Below, one piece after another: positions 34,176 through 45,129 of a DNA stretch of 64,000 nt. The translations under genes and the position numbers were made by a program. The stretch comes from Homarus americanus (lineage: Eukaryota > Arthropoda > Malacostraca > Decapoda > Nephropidae): NCBI RefSeq assembly GCF_018991925.1, contig NW_024725489.1, positions 4,454,738 to 4,518,737 of the forward strand, read 5' to 3'. Every line of letters starts with the position of its first letter. The first letter of the stretch is position 1. The notes beneath the pieces are model-generated. The model did no database searches. It was not told the origin of the DNA and saw only the letters and a list, made by a program, of their open reading frames with translations.

Positions 34176-35447
34176 AGGATGACCTCTTTAAATCTTGTAA
34201 CGAACACTCCTTTGTATAAACCCTAGTACTCTGTTAGCCTTGCTTCGAGCACCCATAACAACAATTACACTTCACTGTCTAAATATACTCTCACCGAATC
34301 TGAGGAGACACACACGCCTTCCTGTGACCTTTTGGGCTATAAAGATTTGGCATGTGACGTGTTTATAGAGAACCTCGCCTATGTTAATAAGATAATGGCC
34401 TCTTGTGCACTCTCGTTTATTATTATTATTATTATTATATAGACAAAAGAACGCCGTACATTATTGACCGTAAACACCAGCTGAGGTTGGTATAAATAGC
34501 GATGATTGCTGCGGAAATGACGGACAAATGTGCATAGTGTTACTCTAGCGGCCGTCACTAGTATTTTGTAAACAAACATGGACAGGTCCCCGGTGCGGCC
34601 CACCAGGCATTTTGTTTGACACTGAGTCGGGAGAATATTCAACAGTTGTTCCTTGTTTTTCTTGCTTGTCCGCCAAAGTGCTTCTCTAGTTGTCTCCTCG
34701 CCCATGTTGTCTTCAGGTATGACGTGAAGTTAGTGTAGTCGGTACACTGAACGTCCCGATTTACTTGTTCATTTAGATTTTTATTTGATATTGATGAGGT
34801 ACTCTAATGATACACGATTGAATAAACCTTTCCTTTATTATAAGCAACTAAGCTTATTCGTGTTAAGCTTTATGTTCGGTTTCAATCTTGCGATTTACCT
34901 AGATGAAGGTAGCTCACTAGACTAAGCTGCCCATCAGTGACGTTAATCGTTTCGCGGGTAGGAAGGTCGCCATTGTGTCTCCGGACTGGTTGAGGTGAAA
35001 CATGGAGCTTACATCCACTAGTCCATTATATTGTTCTTTGTTTACACCACAGTCTGTCATGGCCGTTTCTAAGAATAATCTCCCCCCGACACAACAAATC
35101 GGCTAACAACAAACTGACGTCACTGTACAAATCGGTACGTGACATCCTTTTAGAATCGGTCATGACAACATTCTCAATTCAAACCATGGCAAAGTGTGAA
35201 ATCGGGCTATAGCATTGTATTATTGAGGAATCGGGTATTTGTAAATCTAAAAACGATGGCAATGAAATCCATCTGTTGCGTGTTCGAGTTACCTCGAGGC
35301 ACACGTGGCTATCTGATTTTCCTTGTCAGATGGTAATCATAGAGTATTTATCGGGCCGGTTTCCTGAGCTACCACCCATATGGGTTCAGCTTACGCGCTG
35401 TGAGGTGGAGGTTTAATGGTTCATTTTACACAGGTAAATGGTGACAG
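34176..35447. other. Intergenic sequence
   Basis: A 108-residue minus-strand frame (34705-34379) contains an (ATT)n-encoded Ile run and no known motif. Nothing else was recognised. Confidence 0.4.
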
Positions 35448-35706
35448 TACATATTATATTATATTATATTATATTATATTATATTATATTATATTATATT
35501 ATATTATATTATATTATATTATATTATATTATATTATATTATATTATATTATATTATATTATATTATATTATATTATATTATATATTATATATTATATAT
35601 TATATATTATATATTATATATTATATTATTATATTATATTATATTATATTATATTATATTATATTATCATATTTATTATATTATATTATATTATATTATA
35701 TTATAC
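35448..35706. repeat. (ATATT)n pentanucleotide tract
   Basis: About 50 units of the pentamer, with a shift to longer ATATATT-type units at 35580-35635. The Ile/Leu/Tyr frames are artefacts. Confidence 0.95.
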
Positions 35707-35756
35707 AGTATTATAAATCGTGCGATATATCTAACTAACCTAGCCTACCTAACAAA

Positions 35757-35806
35757 CCTAACCTAACCTAACCTAACCTAACCTCTAACCTAACCTAACT
35801 CAGCCT
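35757..35806 (-). repeat. Interstitial CCTAA (telomere-type) run
   Basis: About nine CCTAA units with one interruption, directly beyond the pentanucleotide tract. Confidence 0.8.
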
Positions 35807-36260
35807 ATCAGCCCACTAAACGTAACGTATGTGGGCACAGAAAAATTAACACTATGTCTCTGGGACCGAAAACTCCTACGAAATCACTAATCATGAATAA
35901 CTGTGAACCTGTACACAGTGATCCCTACTGTACTGCACACACACACGCACACACACACACCTACCTGACTTGAGGAGATATACGCGTGTCTTTTATCTTG
36001 ATAATTTCACTTGTACTAGAGTTCACCTTGTGTGTGTGTGTGTGTGTAGGGTCCTAAACACGCGTCACCTGTACCATAAGTCAACTTGGAGCTCCTGGGG
36101 GAGAGATAAGACTCACCAGATAGATTAATCAGATGGCCTGGATGGACGGACTGAAGGACGCGGGAGAACGCAACACCAGGTAATAGACAACAGCCAGACC
36201 ACCTTCACTGACATACGAATTCTGAACAACATGAAGACGAAGACTAATGACGACCACCTT
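35807..36260. other. Intergenic sequence
   Basis: (AC)n at 35938-35960 and (GT)n at 36031-36048; otherwise unremarkable. Confidence 0.4.
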
Positions 36261-36268
36261 ACCTACAC
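36261..36268 (+). repeat. 8-bp target-site duplication, left
   Basis: acctacac immediately precedes the hAT terminus and is identical to 37736-37743. Confidence 0.9.
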
Positions 36269-36439
36269 CAGTGGTTCTGAGTTCAGGTCACATTCACACA
36301 CTTCCTCAATTCCTACCCCATTTTGAATTGTCATCAAGTAATATTTTCACTATTATACTTTTATAGTGATAATTATTGAAACAATTTATGAAACTAAATT
36401 GCTTTATTAATTGCCATCAAATTAAAAAATAAACCCTTA

Positions 36440-36636
36440 TTTCAATGGACCATAAAATTTCCATGGTATTTAATGCCAATTTGGCCTGCGTGCAGAGAAA
36501 CTACACTAGAAAACCGAGGAACAAATTCAGTTAGTTTTGCTCGGAGGTCACCACGCTCACAAATGTTGAGACGTCTCGTTTAGTCAACATATCCGTAACA
36601 GCACAAAGGCACATTCAACCAAGTATGTTGTTGAAG
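36440..36636 (-). pseudogene. hAT/ZBED-like transposase C-terminus, part 2
   Basis: Beyond the foldback insertion the minus strand resumes TTYLVECAF, then in the next frame VTDMLTK and in the third NICERGDLRAKLTEFVPRFS, the usual end of this family (TYL.E.GFS..VTDMLTKKR..L.I..RGDLR.KL). Two frameshifts and several stops are present. The continuation exactly where part 1 stops shows that one ORF was split by the insertion. Confidence 0.8.
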
Positions 36637-37212
36637 TGTATGTATATTATGTATGCTGGATTATGTATCATGTATGTATATTATGTATGTGCTCCATTTA
36701 TATTTATTCAGCCTAGCTAGCGCGTGTGGCAATGTTATTACCATATCACACGCTTAATTAGTTGCCTGGCGACGTATGGAAGCTGCTAATGTATCACTTG
36801 CCATACGTCGTCTATGGTAGTTGACAGGACCTTAGCTGGGAGCAGTGCTGTCCCACTCTGTGTACATACTCTTATCCAGTAAACCTACGCACTGCGCCAT
36901 GTTAGATGTTCTGGGTAATAAGTTCTATATACAGGAGAACACAAACACCTGTATAGTTTTGTAAGTTCAGTTTTACTGGATAAGAGTATGTACACAGAGG
37001 TGGATAGCACTGCTCCTAGCTAAGGTCCTGGTCACTTACCAGACGACGTATGGCAAGTGATACATTGCAGCCATACGTCGCCAGGCATGATAATTAAGCG
37101 TGTGGGATATGGTAATAACATTGCCACGCTGCTAGCTAGGCTGAATAAATATAAATGGACACCATAATATACATACATGATACATAATCCAGCATACATA
37201 ATATACATACAG
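36637..37212. mobile_element. Foldback element: long inverted repeat nested in the hAT element
   Basis: Left arm 36637-36883 and right arm 36972-37211 (about 240 bp each) are near-complements around a loop of about 88 bp. Matching landmarks are TGTATGTATATTATGTATGC at the tips, TTTATTCAGCCTAGCTAG, GGCAATGTTATTACCATAT and TGTACATACTCTTATCCAGT at the inner ends. Each arm contains a smaller hairpin with CGACGTATGG and CCATACGTCG (36770-36811 and 37044-37080). GAAG flanks both sides (36633-36636 and 37213-37216), compatible with a 4-bp duplication. There is no coding capacity. It could be a foldback/MITE element or a hairpin transposon; the superfamily is unknown. Confidence 0.85.
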
Positions 37213-37470
37213 GAAGGACAAAAGCACTTGCTGAGCCTCTGTAGCTAGTTTTTTATATTTGGCAACAACTTGGGGATCCAGCCACATGAAGTGTTGTTTT
37301 GAAGCATGGGTCGGTTTCATACTGTCATCATATTGCATGTCCATTAGCTCGTCGATCTGGTCAGACTCCATTCTAGCCAGGCAGTCATTATTTTCCCAGT
37401 TAAAGAGAAATGGCTGAGCAATCCAAGAAGGGAAGTTCATCTGTTTCAGATCAATGAATCCGTCGCTCGA
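37212..37470 (-). pseudogene. hAT/ZBED-like transposase C-terminus, part 1
   Basis: The minus strand from about 37470 reads DGFIDLKQMNFPSWIAQPFL, FNWENNDCLARMESDQIDEL, MDMQYDDSMK, HFMWLDPQVVAKYKKLATEA and QQVLLSF. This resembles the segment before the dimerisation motif in hAT transposases and their domesticated ZBED/FAM200/GTF2IRD2-type relatives (W(I/L)xxPF, DELxxLQxD, LLPFPTTYLCExxFS). The frame runs to 37213, where the foldback element interrupts it just before the expected TTYL. A stop lies a few codons above DGFID. The residue identities are my own reading; the hAT assignment is firm because of the ends of the element. Confidence 0.8.
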
Positions 37471-37735
37471 GCATCACTTTAACATGAGCACGCTTTTCAA
37501 ACCTCAATAATTTAATAGTCCCAAACAGGATTAAGTCTGAAACAGCAGTTTTTTGTAAACTGTTAATTCGTGATCGCCCTCATAGTTGTGTATATTGGTA
37601 TTTTGTTTGATATATACTGTATATACACAGTTAGCAAAGTACATTCTTTCCCCGTTCGGAGTTCCTCCCCTGACTGAAATTCTTCAACAATTCCTCCCCT
37701 TGGATTTGAAATTCCTCCTTGTTTGAGAATCACTG

Positions 37736-37743
37736 ACCTACAC
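37736..37743 (+). repeat. 8-bp target-site duplication, right
   Basis: acctacac, identical to 36261-36268. Confidence 0.9.
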
Positions 37744-38335
37744 CCACTACCACCGCCACTTCACACCCACTACCGCCGCCCACACTTCACACCCACTACC
37801 GCCGCCTACACTTCACACCCACTACCGCCGCCTACACTTCACACCACTACCGCCGCCTACACTTCACACCCACTATGCCTGCACTTCACCACTGTACTGT
37901 CCTTCCTTGCTTCTCTCCGTTATTTTCACCCACTATGTTCTCCCTTTATAGCCACTACCTGCACATTGCCCACTGCCGCCTGTTTCACTTCTTGTGCTTT
38001 TCCACTGTGGCCTTGCCAGCTGCTTACCCCTGTGTTCCACTGTGTGCCTGCCTTCACTTACACTTCTTATGTCTCACCACTGTAGCCGCCTGTTCCTTTT
38101 TAGCCATGCGCCTACTTTTCTTAGTAGTGTTCATACTAGCCTGGCCACTTCTATGTTCGCCACTGCTGCCGCCTACACTTCACCCACTACCGCTACACTT
38201 CACACCTACCGCCGCCTACACTTCACCTACCGCCGCCTACACTTCACCCCACTACCGCCGCCTACACTTCACACCCACTACCGCCGCTACACTTCACCCA
38301 CTACCGCCGCCTACACTTCACACCCACTAACCAAC
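37740..38335. repeat. About 24-26 bp minisatellite in two blocks
   Basis: The unit is cttcacacccactaccgccg plus CCTACA. Blocks at 37740-37880 and 38165-38335 are regular. Between them (37880-38165) the sequence is strongly diverged but keeps CCACT..TGCC and CTTCAC words, so it may be old units of the same array. Confidence 0.8.
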
Positions 38336-38364
38336 ACAGACAATAACTCATCAAGATCCTAGTC

Positions 38365-38580
38365 AAACCTAACCTAACCTAACCTAACCCTAACCTATAA
38401 TCTAAAATAACCTTTCTTAACCTAACATGACAACTTAACCTAACCTAACATAACCTAACCTAACCTAACCTAACCTATAATCTAAAAATAGCTTAACCTC
38501 TTAACCTAACGTGACAACTTAACCCATCCTAACCTTAACTAATCGTGGCATAACCTAACCTAACTTAACTACACATAACA
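38365..38580 (-). repeat. Interstitial CCTAA-type field
   Basis: Several CCTAA runs (38368-38392, 38441-38476) with a repeated spacer, ataatctaaaa. Confidence 0.75.
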
Positions 38581-38659
38581 TTCGCCTACACAACTGTACA
38601 CTTTAAACTCAGAGGCGCTGAAGTAAGTAACCTGGGCATCAACTAATACATCACCGCCA

Positions 38660-40095
38660 TCTAATTTAACCCACTATTAACGCCAACACTAACCTAACAC
38701 TGTCATCAGTAACACAACAAGACTTCTTGCTGTCATAATAACACCACACTAACCTAACTGTCATATTAACACTAACATAACCTAACACTGTCATATTAAC
38801 GCAACACTAACTAACACTGTCATATTAACATAACACTAACCTAACACTGTCATATTAACATAACACTAACCTAACGCTGTCATATTAACATAACACTAAC
38901 TCGCACTGTCATATTAACAACACTAACCTAACACTGTCATATTAACATAACACTAACCCTAACACTGTCATATTAACATAACACTAACCTAACGCACCAT
39001 CATGTTTAAACACTAACCTAACATGTATTAACATAACACCCTAACCTGCTGCCGTATTAACATAACACTAACCCTGCTGTCATATTAACGCAACGCTAAC
39101 CCTGCTGTGCACAACACTAACCTGCTGTCACATAAACGCGCAACTCTGCTGTCGTATTAACGCAAGCACTAACCTAACACTGTCATATTAATATAACACT
39201 AACCTAACGCTGTCATATTAACGCCAACCTTACTGCTTTGTAATATAACATATACCTGGCACTTAATGTATTAACTTATCACTAACCTAACACTGTCATA
39301 TTAACGTAAGCACTAACCTAACACTGTCATGTTAATATAGCACTAACCTAACACTGTCATATTAACATAACACTAACCTAACACTGTCATATTAACGCAG
39401 CACTAACCTTACTGTCATATTAACTTATCACTAACCTGTAACATAACACTAGCCTACGCCTCATATTTATAACACTAACCTAACACTGTCATAGCATATA
39501 ACCTGTAGCATAACACTAACCTAACACTGTCATATTAACTTATCACAACACTGTCATATTAACATAACACTAACCTAACGCTGTCATATTAACTTATCAC
39601 TAACCTATTAACAACACTAACCTACACTGTCATATTAACATAACACTAACCTAACACTGTCATATTAACATAACACTAACCTAACACTGTCATATTAACA
39701 TAACACTAACCTAACACTGTCATATTAACATAACACTAACCTAACACTGTCATATTAACATAACACTAACCTAACACTGTCATATTAACATAACACTAAC
39801 CTAACACTGTCATATTAACTTATCACTAACCTAACACTGTCATATTAACATGACACTAACCTAACACTGTCATATTAACATAACACTAACCTAACACTGT
39901 CATATTAACATAACACTAACCTAACACTGTCATATTAACTTATCACTAACCTAACACTGTCATATTAACTTATCACTAACCTATTACATAACACTAACCT
40001 AACACTGTCATATTAACATAACACTAACCTAACACTGTCATATTAACTTATCACTAACCTATTAACATAACACTAACCTAACACTATCATATTAA
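38660..40095 (-). repeat. 30-bp satellite, about 45 copies
   Basis: The unit is cactaacctaacactgtcat plus ATTAACATAA (30 bp). 39610-39960 is almost perfect. 38990-39480 is rich in indels and substitutions. The unit contains the telomere-like word CTAACCTAAC. Confidence 0.93.
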
Positions 40096-40225
40096 CTTAA
40101 CCCAACTAACAAGTTAATTTGCTCTAACACTTATACTAACATTAACCAAACTAACTTATGGATTAAAATGTGAATGATTCATCAATGATAAATAAATAAT
40201 AACTCACCTAAAGGTTAATTAACCC

Positions 40226-40412
40226 ACTGAAGCTAACCTAACCAAACCAAACCTAAAGCTAACCAAACCAAACCTAAAGCTAACCTAACCAAACCAAACC
40301 TAAAGCTAACCTAACGAAACCAAACCTAAAGCTAACCTAACCAAACCAAACCTAAAGCTAACCTAACCAAACCAAACCTAAAGCTAACCTAACCAAACCA
40401 AACCTAACCAAA
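40226..40412 (-). repeat. 25-bp minisatellite, about seven copies
   Basis: The unit is aagctaacctaaccaaacca plus AACCT. Confidence 0.92.
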
Positions 40413-40969
40413 CCCAACTATACCTGACCTCATTCCCTCAAATAGTGTTAGGACGGTTAATTAAGATGAAATAAGGTAAAGTAGTAAAATATTCAGGTGA
40501 TTAAAACAAAACAAACTACCGGGGTGCCGACCATCACTTACTGACAGACATACACTCATTTTTTCCCCATCTTTCCTCAAAAATAAAAATAAAACTTCAT
40601 TAAAATTTAACTATTCCTGATAACAATCCGGTAAAAGTAAGTTTGGTAAATCACGTTGACAAATTTCCGGGCAAAACTGCAATGGAATCCGGTTTTTTGT
40701 TATAATAATTTCCGGTTAAATATACTCTCTTGGTCCTCAACTTGACATTGTGGCTTCGAAACACAAATAAAATAAATAATGTCATCCACTTACGTCATAA
40801 TACATCAACCATTACAGACAGACAGACAGACAGACACAGCTAAATGCTTTACCCCCGTCATCATGTCTGCTGAAGGTAATTTAATGTTAAAATAAACATC
40901 AAAGGGAAATGTGTTTATAGAAGTTAAAAACAGAAAAGTAATAAGGACTAATTATTATTATAGTTGGCC
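40413..40969. other. Intergenic sequence
   Basis: (ACAG)n lies at 40815-40836; otherwise nothing was recognised. Confidence 0.4.
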
Positions 40970-41222
40970 TTTAAGTCATCGTACTTAAGGGGTGAAGTCA
41001 TCGTACTTAAGGGGTGAAGTCATCGTACTTAAGGGGTGAAGTCATCGTACTCAAGGGGTGAAGTCATTGTACTTAAGGGGTGAAGTCATCGTACTCAAGG
41101 GGTTTAGTTATCGTACTCAAGGGGTTTAGTTATCGTACTCAAGGGGTTTAGTTATCGTACTCAAGGGGTTTAGTTATCGTACTCAAGATAAGTCATCGTA
41201 TTCAAAGAGCTAAGTCATTGCA
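40970..41222 (+). repeat. 22-bp minisatellite (CGTACTCAAGGGGTTTAGT type)
   Basis: About eleven units. The left half has aagtcatcgtacttaagggg with GTG; the right half has tagttatcgtactcaagggg with TT. Related motifs occur at 11575-11708 and 15585-15668. Confidence 0.93.
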
Positions 41223-41325
41223 CTCAAGAGGACACAAATAATAATAAAATAAAGAGCGAGTTTTTAAGACATTTCATAACAAACGTGAATAAAAATCTGA
41301 CCTTCGTATGTGATTTTTACATTTG

Positions 41326-41329
<4 letters not shown>

Positions 41330-41361
<32 letters not shown>

Positions 41362-41399
41362 ACACACACACACCCACACACACACACACACACACACCC
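41330..41399. repeat. (AC)n microsatellite with CCC interruptions
   Basis: About 34 AC units, interrupted twice by CCCACAC. Confidence 0.93.
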
Positions 41400-41716
41400 C
41401 AGATAAGAAGGAAGAAATGCCTCGCCGTATCACATTAACTTATCTTAGTTTTAAAACCAGATAAGAGATGTTGTGTTTACAGAGGAAATAACCAGAATTT
41501 TCCCTCTGTATCCTTATACGAAAATAAAATCTGATGTTAACCCTGGAAAGAAATGAAATGAAATGAAAATAAATAAAATCATGGGTGTAAATATGATCAT
41601 TTTTTTTTTGGCAGCTTTATTTTCTTTTTTTAAACTCAATCACTACGAAATTTGATGCTTGCTTTAGTTCCCCAGTAAATTAACGGCGGTTAAAATTAGC
41701 TTTTTCTGTAAAATAG
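41400..41716. other. Intergenic sequence
   Basis: AT-rich, with poly-T tracts near 41602 and 41624. Confidence 0.4.
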
Positions 41717-41836
41717 TCATACATGATACTGTACATACATGATGACTGTACATACATGATACTGTACAGACATGATACTGTACAGACATGATACTGTACA
41801 TACATGATACTGTACATACATGATACTGTACATACA
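41717..41836. repeat. 16-bp minisatellite, about eight copies
   Basis: The unit is atgatactgtacatac; it contains the palindrome TGTACA. Confidence 0.9.
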
Positions 41837-41880
41837 CAACACTCATAAACACAATCCTAAACATACACGATACACAAGTC

Positions 41881-41885
<5 letters not shown>

Positions 41886-41931
<46 letters not shown>
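41886..41931. repeat. (CA)n microsatellite
   Basis: About 23 pure CA units. Confidence 0.95.
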
Positions 41932-42345
41932 AACCTTCCTGGTAACCCAAATTAAGCTCAAACTTCCGTCGAAAAATAAATTAAACAAATTATATCAATT
42001 TACTTTTAATCCTTCCTTTCGCCTCCTCCTTCATTTTCTTTCCTGTCCTCCTCGACTTTATCTTCACGCCACAGTATCTAAATTAGGCAGCCGATACGGT
42101 AACGCTCAGGAAAAAAGACCTGATTATTATTATTTTTGTGTGACGCAAGGTTGTGTGCAGCCTCTCGCAACCATTCTTATTTCCTCTCCCTCTCATGACA
42201 ATTAAACATCGGGAGTAAATTCTCAAAGACTTATACGCTTCTTTTGTTATCGTTCTTAATTAACTGGGAACCAGTTAACCTAACCTAACCTAACCTAACC
42301 TAACCTAACTTAACCTTTCCTATATTATCAGTGATGGGGAACTTA
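41932..42345. other. Intergenic sequence with a CCTAA run
   Basis: About six CCTAA units lie at 42276-42306. Confidence 0.5.
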
Positions 42346-42346
42346 A

Positions 42347-44010
42347 CTTACGATTCTCTGAGACTCTTGGTAAACGGTCATCTGAGACTCTAGGGTACAC
42401 GGTCATCTGAGACTCTTAGGTACACGGTCATCTGAGTCTCTTAGGTACACGGTCATCCGAGACTCTTAGGTACACGGTCATCTGAGACTCTTAGGTACAC
42501 GGTCATCCGAGACTCTTAGGTACACGGTCATCTGAGACTTAGATAAGGTCATCCGAGACTTTAGGTACACGGTCATCTGAGACTCTAGGTACACGGTCAT
42601 CTGAGACTCTTAGGTACACGGTCATCTGAGACTCTTAGTACACGGTCATCTGAGACTCTTAGGTACACGGTCATCTGAGTCTCTTAGGTACACGGTCATC
42701 CGAGACTCTTAGGTACACGGTCATCTGAGACTCTTAGGTACACGGTCATCCGAGACTCTTAGGTACACGGTCATCTGAGACTCTTTGGCACACGGTCATC
42801 CGAGACTTTAGGTACACGGTCATCTGAGACTCTTAGGTACACGGTCATCTGAGACTCTTAGGTACACGGTCATCTGAGACTCTTGGGTACACGGTCATCT
42901 GAGACTCTGTACACGGTCATCTGAGACTCTAGGTACACGGTCATCTGAGACTCTAGGTACACGGTCATCTCTGAGACTCTTAGGTACACGGTCATCTGAG
43001 ACTTAGGTACACGGTCATCTGAGACTCTTAGGTACACGGTCATCTGAGACTTAGGTACACGGTCATCTGAGACTCTTAGGTACACGGTCATCTGAGACTC
43101 TAGGTACACGGTCATCTGAGACTCTTAGGTACACGGTCATCTGAGTCTCTTAGGTACACGGTCATCTGAGACTCTTAGGTACACGGTCATCTGAGACTCT
43201 TAGGTACACGGTCATCTGAGACTCTTAGGTACTCTGGTCATCTGAGACTCTTAGGTCACATTAGGACTTTTAGGACACGGTCATCTGAGACTCTAGGTAC
43301 ACGGTCATCTGAGACTCTTAGCACGGGTCATCTGAGTCTCTTAGGTACACGGTCATCTGAGTCTCTTAGGCACACGGTCATCTGAGGCTCTTAGGTACAC
43401 GGTCATCTGAGACTCTTAGGTACACGGTCATCTGAGACTTGTACACGGGTCATCTGAGACTCTAGGTACACGGTCATCTGAGTCTCTTAGGTACACGGTC
43501 ATCTGAGTCTCTTAGGTACACGGTCATCTGAGACTCTTAGGTACACGGTCATCTGAGACTCTTAGGTACACGGTCATCTGAGAGCTTTAGGTACACGGTC
43601 ATCTGAGACTTAGGCACACGGTCATCTGAGACTCTTAGGCACACGGTCATCTGAGACTCTTAGGTACACGGTCATCTGAGACTCTTAGGTACACGGTCAT
43701 CTGAGAGCTTTAGGCATCATCTAGACTCTTAGGTACACGGTCATCTGAGACTCTAGTACACCAGAGACTCTTGGGTACACGGTCATCTGAGACTCTTAGG
43801 TACACGGTCATCTGAGACTCTTAGGCCGGTCATTCTGTAGACACATCTGAGACTCTAGGTACATGGTCATCTGAGACTCTTAGGTACACGGTCATTTGAG
43901 ACTCTTAGGTACACGGTCATCTGAGACTCTTAGGCACACGGTCATCTGACTCTTAGGTACACAGTCATCTGAGTCTCTAGGCACACGGTCCTCTGATTCT
44001 CTTAAGCACA
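42347..44010. repeat. 25-bp satellite, about 65 copies
   Basis: The unit is ggtacacggtcatctgagac plus TCTTA. Variants include CATCCGAG, GAGTCTC and shortened units (ACTCTAGG). Units around 43230-43340 and 43700-43840 are badly broken. Confidence 0.96.
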
Positions 44011-44109
44011 ATAATTGAGCTATGACGAAGTGCCTCGATATGCTGTAATTCCTGCCTAGTGTTTAAATTTTAAGAATTACCGTATTTCACCCTTGGATGA
44101 AGCTAGATG

Positions 44110-44312
44110 GCTTAACGTTTTAATAACTGGTTTAACCCTTCGAGGACGATGGTTTAACTCTTTCATGGCGATGGTTCATCTCTTCAGGTTGATGGTTTAA
44201 CTTTGATGACATTTAACCCTTTCAAGACGATGGTTTAACGGAGAATATAATTGAATATGATTCATCCTTCGAGGTCTATGGTTTAAAGATGACGGTTTAA
44301 CTTTCACATCCT
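44110..44312 (+). repeat. Degenerate about 22-bp repeat (GATGGTTTAACCCTTT type)
   Basis: Seven or eight diverged units such as gacgatggtttaac and tttaaccctttcaagacgat. The same motif forms the array at 51955-52400. Confidence 0.65.
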
Positions 44313-44335
44313 CAGAGGTAACAGGCTATATTCAG

Positions 44336-44336
<1 letters not shown>

Positions 44337-44407
<71 letters not shown>
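44337..44407. repeat. (TA)n microsatellite with a TTGT interruption
   Basis: Two TA runs separated by ttgt. Confidence 0.93.
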
Positions 44408-44411
<4 letters not shown>

Positions 44412-44480
44412 TTATTTATTTCATTAGCCCAATAAACACACGGATCTCTCTATATACAATTAGATGAACTGCTGATTGAT

Positions 44481-44540
44481 GAGCTCACACTGTGATCGGG
44501 GAACGCTAACCAGAGGTTCGGGATTTCTCTCAAAGGCGCT
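44481..44540 (-). mobile_element. tRNA-derived SINE head, minus strand (truncated)
   Basis: The minus strand contains CTCTGGTTAGCGTTCCCCGA followed by TCACAGTGTGAGCTC, matching the A-box half of the element at 44600-44690, including upstream flanking bases (AAAT(C/T)CCGA(A)CC). The B-box half is missing. Confidence 0.55.
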
Positions 44541-44599
44541 TCCACTGCAATTACCATTTAATAATCTTTAATAAGCCCCAAGTTTAGTGAGAAATTAAA

Positions 44600-44685
44600 G
44601 TCCAGTAAATTCCGACCGGTTAGCGTTTCTCGTTCACAGTCATGCCTGGGCTGTGGGGTTCGAATCCTGGCGGGTTGAGGTGTTG

Positions 44686-44732
<47 letters not shown>
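44600..44732 (+). mobile_element. tRNA-derived SINE head with A and B boxes
   Basis: CCGGTTAGCGTTTCTCG (A-box region), a CACAGTCATG stretch, then GGGGTTCGAATCCTGGCGGG (a canonical RNA polymerase III B box, GGTTCGAATCC, at about 44657-44667) are spaced as in a tRNA. The element is followed by TTTTTATTTA and a (TA)n tail to 44732. The anticodon arm is not credible as a functional tRNA, so I call a tRNA-derived SINE. Confidence 0.6.
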
Positions 44733-45070
44733 TAAAATTGCTAAAACCCTCCATTTTCATCAGTCGCCATTTTAGTATTATAAGAAATGTACGGTATTTA
44801 TGTATATAATAATTGCGGTCAAAATGGCCTTAATGGCCTGTGACTCTACCCTAACTACAGGTGGTCATTTGTACCTCAATCAGGGATAAAGGTTAAAACA
44901 AATCACTCTGGTTCCTGCCATAGAAACAACGCCAGCACAAGATTCAAAACCTGAGTTACGCCAGACGAACCATCGCCTCGCCTTCCTCCACCACACTTAT
45001 TTTCCAGTACAGAAATAATTCTCAAATAACAAATATAGTTATCAAAGGAGAAAATTTGAGCAAATCGTGC
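44733..45070. other. Intergenic sequence
   Basis: Nothing recognised. Confidence 0.35.

Positions 45071-45073
<3 letters not shown>

Positions 45074-45127
<54 letters not shown>
45074..45127. repeat. (AC)n microsatellite, 5' side of LINE copy F
   Basis: About 27 AC units ending directly at the LINE fragment. Confidence 0.95.

Positions 45128-45129
<2 letters not shown>

Larger units (their letters stand above)
36269..37735 (-). mobile_element. hAT transposon, non-autonomous, with intact ends
   Basis: The element starts CAGTGGTTCTGA at 36269 and ends AGAATCACTG at 37735, whose reverse complement is CAGTGATTCTCAAAC. These are hAT-type terminal inverted repeats of the CAGTGGTTCTCAAAC class. 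It is bounded by a perfect 8-bp duplication (acctacac), and 8 bp is the hAT target duplication length. The only coding remnant is a transposase C-terminus on the minus strand. That remnant is split by a foldback insertion at 36637-37212. Without the insertion the element would be about 0.9 kb, too short for a full transposase, so it was already internally deleted. Confidence 0.93.

Noticed and set aside
34379..34705. 108-residue minus-strand frame starting MGEETTREALW
   Set aside because: It contains an (ATT)n-encoded Ile run and no recognisable motif; length is within chance for this composition.
35416..35766. Ile/Leu/Tyr repeat proteins
   Set aside because: Pure product of the ATATT pentanucleotide tract.
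44614..44675. Functional tRNA gene
   Set aside because: A and B boxes are present, but the acceptor and anticodon stems do not pair convincingly and a TA-rich tail follows, so a SINE fits better.
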